The notes below the pieces were generated by a model. That model saw only the letters and a program-made list of their open reading frames with translations. It was not told the DNA's origin and did no database searches. From an uncultured Lachnospiraceae bacterium (lineage in GTDB: Bacteria > Bacillota > Clostridia > Lachnospirales > Lachnospiraceae), in contig CAJUOE010000141.1 in NCBI GenBank assembly GCA_910587895.1, positions 1 to 24,582 of the forward strand: a stretch of DNA of 24,582 nt. Reading direction: 5' to 3'. Shown piece after piece: positions 22,050-24,582 of this stretch (position 1 is the stretch's first letter; each line of letters begins with the position of its first letter). Made by a program: the position numbers and the translations under genes.

Positions 22050-24582
22050 ATGGGGACACATAAGATCAAGACAGGAAACATGATCATATCGCTCCTGCTT
22101 ATTGCAGCAGTTCTTCTGGCAATGATGGGGGATTCAGTTCATGCCGAAACAAAAGGGAAACAGGCAAGGGAACGTAGGATGCCGGAAAACCCGGTGCATC
22201 ACTGTACAAAACTCAATGATGGCAGTGATTATACTGATTGGGATTATGTTTATTTTGGCAACTATCCCCAGACGGAGGTTACTGGGGAGGAGCTTACAGA
22301 TGAGATTGTTGGGGCGGATTATGATGGGAATGGGGATGCGGTGGTAGAGGGCGTGAAGTACCGCAGAATTAGCAAGAACGATACAAGTTACGATGCATAT
22401 TTTGGTGACAGTGACTATCGCTATTTTAAATGGAAACGAATTAAATGGCGTGTATTGCAAAGAAATGATGATACGTTGTTTGTTGTAGCAGACAAGGGGC
22501 TGGATTGCAAAAGTTACAATGATGATCTAATTTCTATCACATGGAAGAATTGCACACTCCGGGGTTGGCTAAATGATTATTTTTACTGTATGGCATTTAC
22601 CAGGGCAGAGCAAAGGGCAATTGTGGAACAGGATGTGGTGAATGAAGATAATTCTTGGAGTGGAACTGAAGGTGGAAATGATACTAGGGATAAAGTGTAT
22701 CTTTTATCCATTGGTGAAGTAGAGAATCCCCAATATGGGTTTTGTAATAGCTCCAATATTCGTTCAGCAGGCCGCCTATTACAAATGAGTGAATATACAC
22801 ATATAAGAGGAGCTTATATTAACAACGTTCATGCAGATAACTGTGACTGGCGGCTGCGTTCGCCTGGCTACGCTACTAATTGTGCAGCAACGGTCAGTAG
22901 ATATGGGGAGGTTGGTAAGAATGGTATTGGTGTCCAATGGATGGGAGCCATAGCCCCAGCCCTACACATCGATCTCTCCTCAGGTCTCTGGACTACTGAA
23001 GAAGATGACAATGGACATGAGCATGACTTCACGAAGAAGACCCTCACCGAGGAATACTTAGAAAGCCCTGCAAACTGCACCAAAGCAGCCACATACTACT
23101 ATGCTTGCAGCATCTGTGATTTGAAGGGAACGGAAACCTATGAGGAAGGGGAACCCCTGGGGCATGATTTTCAGATCACCGACAACGGTGACGGCACACA
23201 CGCACAGATATGCCAAAGATGCAGCCTTTCCGAGGATAGGGAAGCCCACCATGGCGGCAGCGGCAACTGTGTCACCAAGCCAAGGTGCGAAGTCTGCAAT
23301 GCGGAGTATGGGGAATTTGACAATACCATCCATGGGGAAACAGAGGTACGCGATGCCAAGCCCGCGACCTGCGCAGAAGAGGGCTACACTGGGGATACTT
23401 ACTGCAAAGCCTGTGACACCAAGATAGAAACCGGGCAGGTAATCCCCGCAACCGGGAACCATATCTGGGATGAGGGGATAACGACGAAAACCCCTGACTG
23501 CACGGAAGCAGGGGAGAAGGAATATACCTGCACTGTCTGCGGCACGAAGAAGACGGAGGAAGAAGGAGAGCCACTGGGGCATGATTGGGAAGTGACGGAC
23601 AATGGCGATGGCACACATTCGGGAATCTGCCAAAGGTGCAGCCTGTCTGTCGATAGGGAAAATCACCATGGCGGCAGCGGCAACTGCGTCACCAGGCCAA
23701 GGTGCGAAGTCTGCAATGCGGAGTATGGGGAATTCGACAATACCATCCACGGAGAGACCGAAATACGAAATGTGAAACCTGCGACCTGCGCAGACGTTGG
23801 CTACACCGGGGATACCTACTGCAAAGCCTGTGGGGCTAAGATAGAAACCGGGCAGGCAATTCCGGCGACGGGGAACCATGCCTGGGACGAAGGAACAGTG
23901 ACAAAATCCCCAAGCTGTACGCATGAGGGGCAGAAGGAATATGCCTGTACTGTCTGTGGCGCAAAACGGCAGGAAATGCTTGGGAAATCCGCCCACGATT
24001 ACGAAACCATCCTCACCAAGGCAACAGGGTTCACAGATGGGAACCGCATGGAGTGTTGCAATGTTTGCGGCGACATCAAGTCCAACAGAACCATCCTCCA
24101 TGTAGGATCGGCAGTTTTGAACCATACTTCCTATACCTACAATGGAAAACCGAAGAAACCATCCGTCACCCTGAAGGACACGGACGGTAAGTTGATAAGC
24201 AGCCGCAACTACACGGTCAGCTATGAGGGCAACACGCAGGTTGGGAACGCCCGCGTCACCATCCTGTTAAAGGAAGATTATGCCGGCGTGATTTTCCGGA
24301 CATTCGAAATCTGCCCGGAGGGAACTGCAATATCAGGAAAAATCAAAGCGCAAAGCGAAGGTTTCCAGGTGAAATGGAAGAAACAGAAACGAAATACTAC
24401 GGGCTACGAGGTGCAGTATTCCACGAACAAGAAATTTACCAGGAAGGCAACCGTGACGAAGGCCATAAAGAAGAAATCAGCAGGGTACTGGTCTATGCAA
24501 GGGAACACACAGGGGCGTCAAGAATTTCTGCACACAGGGATCCAATGTGCGCATATATGGCATTGGAAAAACTGGTTCTGGA
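22050..24582 (+). CDS. DUF6273 Cys-repeat surface protein, partial
   Basis: A large exported protein, open from ATG 22050 to the window end (844 codons seen, no stop). AAAGGAG lies 6 bases upstream. The signal peptide (residues 1-32) ends at SVHA. Residues about 55-314 form a DUF6273-type domain: DYVYFGNYPQTEVTG, IKWRVLQRNDD, LRGWLNDYFY, WRLRSPGYATNCAATVS and a closing ALHIDLSSGLW. From about 320 come cysteine-rich segments with paired CxxC motifs, including two 139-residue near-duplicate units. Then an Ig-like module follows (SYTYNGKPKKPSVTLKD) and the start of an FN3-like module (GYEVQYSTNKKFTRKATVT). After about codon 810 the frame stops resembling the family, suggesting a frameshift or a recombination point near 24478. 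Similar proteins are abundant in Lachnospiraceae; function unknown, probably cell-surface interaction. Confidence 0.8.
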   Translation, partial: MGTHKIKTGNMIISLLLIAAVLLAMMGDSVHAETKGKQARERRMPENPVHHCTKLNDGSDYTDWDYVYFGNYPQTEVTGEELTDEIVGADYDGNGDAVVEGVKYRRISKNDTSYDAYFGDSDYRYFKWKRIKWRVLQRNDDTLFVVADKGLDCKSYNDDLISITWKNCTLRGWLNDYFYCMAFTRAEQRAIVEQDVVNEDNSWSGTEGGNDTRDKVYLLSIGEVENPQYGFCNSSNIRSAGRLLQMSEYTHIRGAYINNVHADNCDWRLRSPGYATNCAATVSRYGEVGKNGIGVQWMGAIAPALHIDLSSGLWTTEEDDNGHEHDFTKKTLTEEYLESPANCTKAATYYYACSICDLKGTETYEEGEPLGHDFQITDNGDGTHAQICQRCSLSEDREAHHGGSGNCVTKPRCEVCNAEYGEFDNTIHGETEVRDAKPATCAEEGYTGDTYCKACDTKIETGQVIPATGNHIWDEGITTKTPDCTEAGEKEYTCTVCGTKKTEEEGEPLGHDWEVTDNGDGTHSGICQRCSLSVDRENHHGGSGNCVTRPRCEVCNAEYGEFDNTIHGETEIRNVKPATCADVGYTGDTYCKACGAKIETGQAIPATGNHAWDEGTVTKSPSCTHEGQKEYACTVCGAKRQEMLGKSAHDYETILTKATGFTDGNRMECCNVCGDIKSNRTILHVGSAVLNHTSYTYNGKPKKPSVTLKDTDGKLISSRNYTVSYEGNTQVGNARVTILLKEDYAGVIFRTFEICPEGTAISGKIKAQSEGFQVKWKKQKRNTTGYEVQYSTNKKFTRKATVTKAIKKKSAGYWSMQGNTQGRQEFLHTGIQCAHIWHWKNWFW
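23151..23984 (+). repeat. Two tandem 417-base coding repeats
   Basis: Unit 1 (23151-23567) and unit 2 (23568-23984) each encode 139 residues starting with EPLGHD. Each has the series CQRC, CEVC, CKAC and CTVC plus lone cysteines near NCVT, ATCA and the P-x-C turn. By hand comparison the units differ at about 30 of 139 residues; the middle part (HHGGSGNCVT to IHGETE) is almost identical in DNA too. A shorter, diverged partial copy precedes unit 1 at about 23043-23150. The four CxxC pairs per unit suggest metal-binding or disulfide-linked knuckles outside the cell. Confidence 0.9.

Noticed and set aside
23151..23984. CRISPR-like or mobile-element repeat
   Set aside because: The repeats are 417 bases long, in frame and protein coding, with no spacers or terminal inverted repeats.
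23058..24125. 355-codon frame on the minus strand
   Set aside because: Antisense to the Cys-repeat protein; its own apparent duplication is just the mirror of the coding repeats and no ribosome site supports it.

Overview
The window reads as chromosomal DNA of a gut-type Clostridia (Bacillota), most likely a Lachnospiraceae member. This is inferred from AGGAGG-type ribosome sites, an fhs-folD one-carbon pair, a fused chorismate mutase-prephenate dehydratase, a four-helix FtsK/SpoIIIE, Lys-rich BIG2 surface proteins, DUF6273 proteins and a Lachnospiraceae-style divergent Ppx beside ppk1. No rRNA, tRNA, CRISPR array or intact mobile element was seen, and no gene-free stretch exceeds 300 bases.

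Region A (1-4172) is an AT-richer, decaying accessory block. It holds a LysR regulator whose DNA-binding half is deleted, an intact MerR-like regulator, a DUF4405 membrane protein, an intact flavodoxin lipoprotein, a formylglycine-generating-enzyme-like (SUMF1) secreted protein with two lesions, and a BIG2-flavodoxin fusion that is frameshifted and then spliced, through a short shared sequence, onto the last ~73 codons of a glycogen synthase gene (glgA). The theme is a flavodoxin/membrane redox locus that has lost several of its parts.

Region B (4303-18552) is compact, intact, co-directional housekeeping DNA: a ClpP-fold TepA-like protein, the FtsK/SpoIIIE DNA translocase, then a probable long operon preceded by a structured leader RNA: fhs, folD, a zinc-ribbon/TPR membrane protein, pheA, a DUF815 AAA ATPase, a divergent Ppx/GppA-HD protein, ppk1 and a Cof-type HAD phosphatase. 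It combines C1-folate metabolism, phenylalanine synthesis and polyphosphate turnover. Gaps between genes are mostly 2-54 bases.

Region C (18547-21798, minus strand) holds a PHP-domain phosphoesterase meeting the HAD gene tail to tail, and a 733-residue secreted protein with an N-terminal carbohydrate-binding-like domain and about five BIG2 domains, with a branched intrinsic terminator between the two genes.

Region D (22050 to the window end, plus strand) is a large secreted protein that runs off the window: signal peptide, DUF6273 domain, two near-identical 139-residue cysteine-rich repeats, then Ig/FN3-like modules. It has a good promoter and ribosome site of its own. Its frame appears to lose family resemblance about 100 bases before the window end.

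No convincing wholly new system was found. The best leads are the fhs leader RNA, the glgA/flavodoxin junction with the surrounding gene decay, the Ppx-like protein lacking a usual acidic residue beside ppk1, and the duplicated Cys-rich surface protein.
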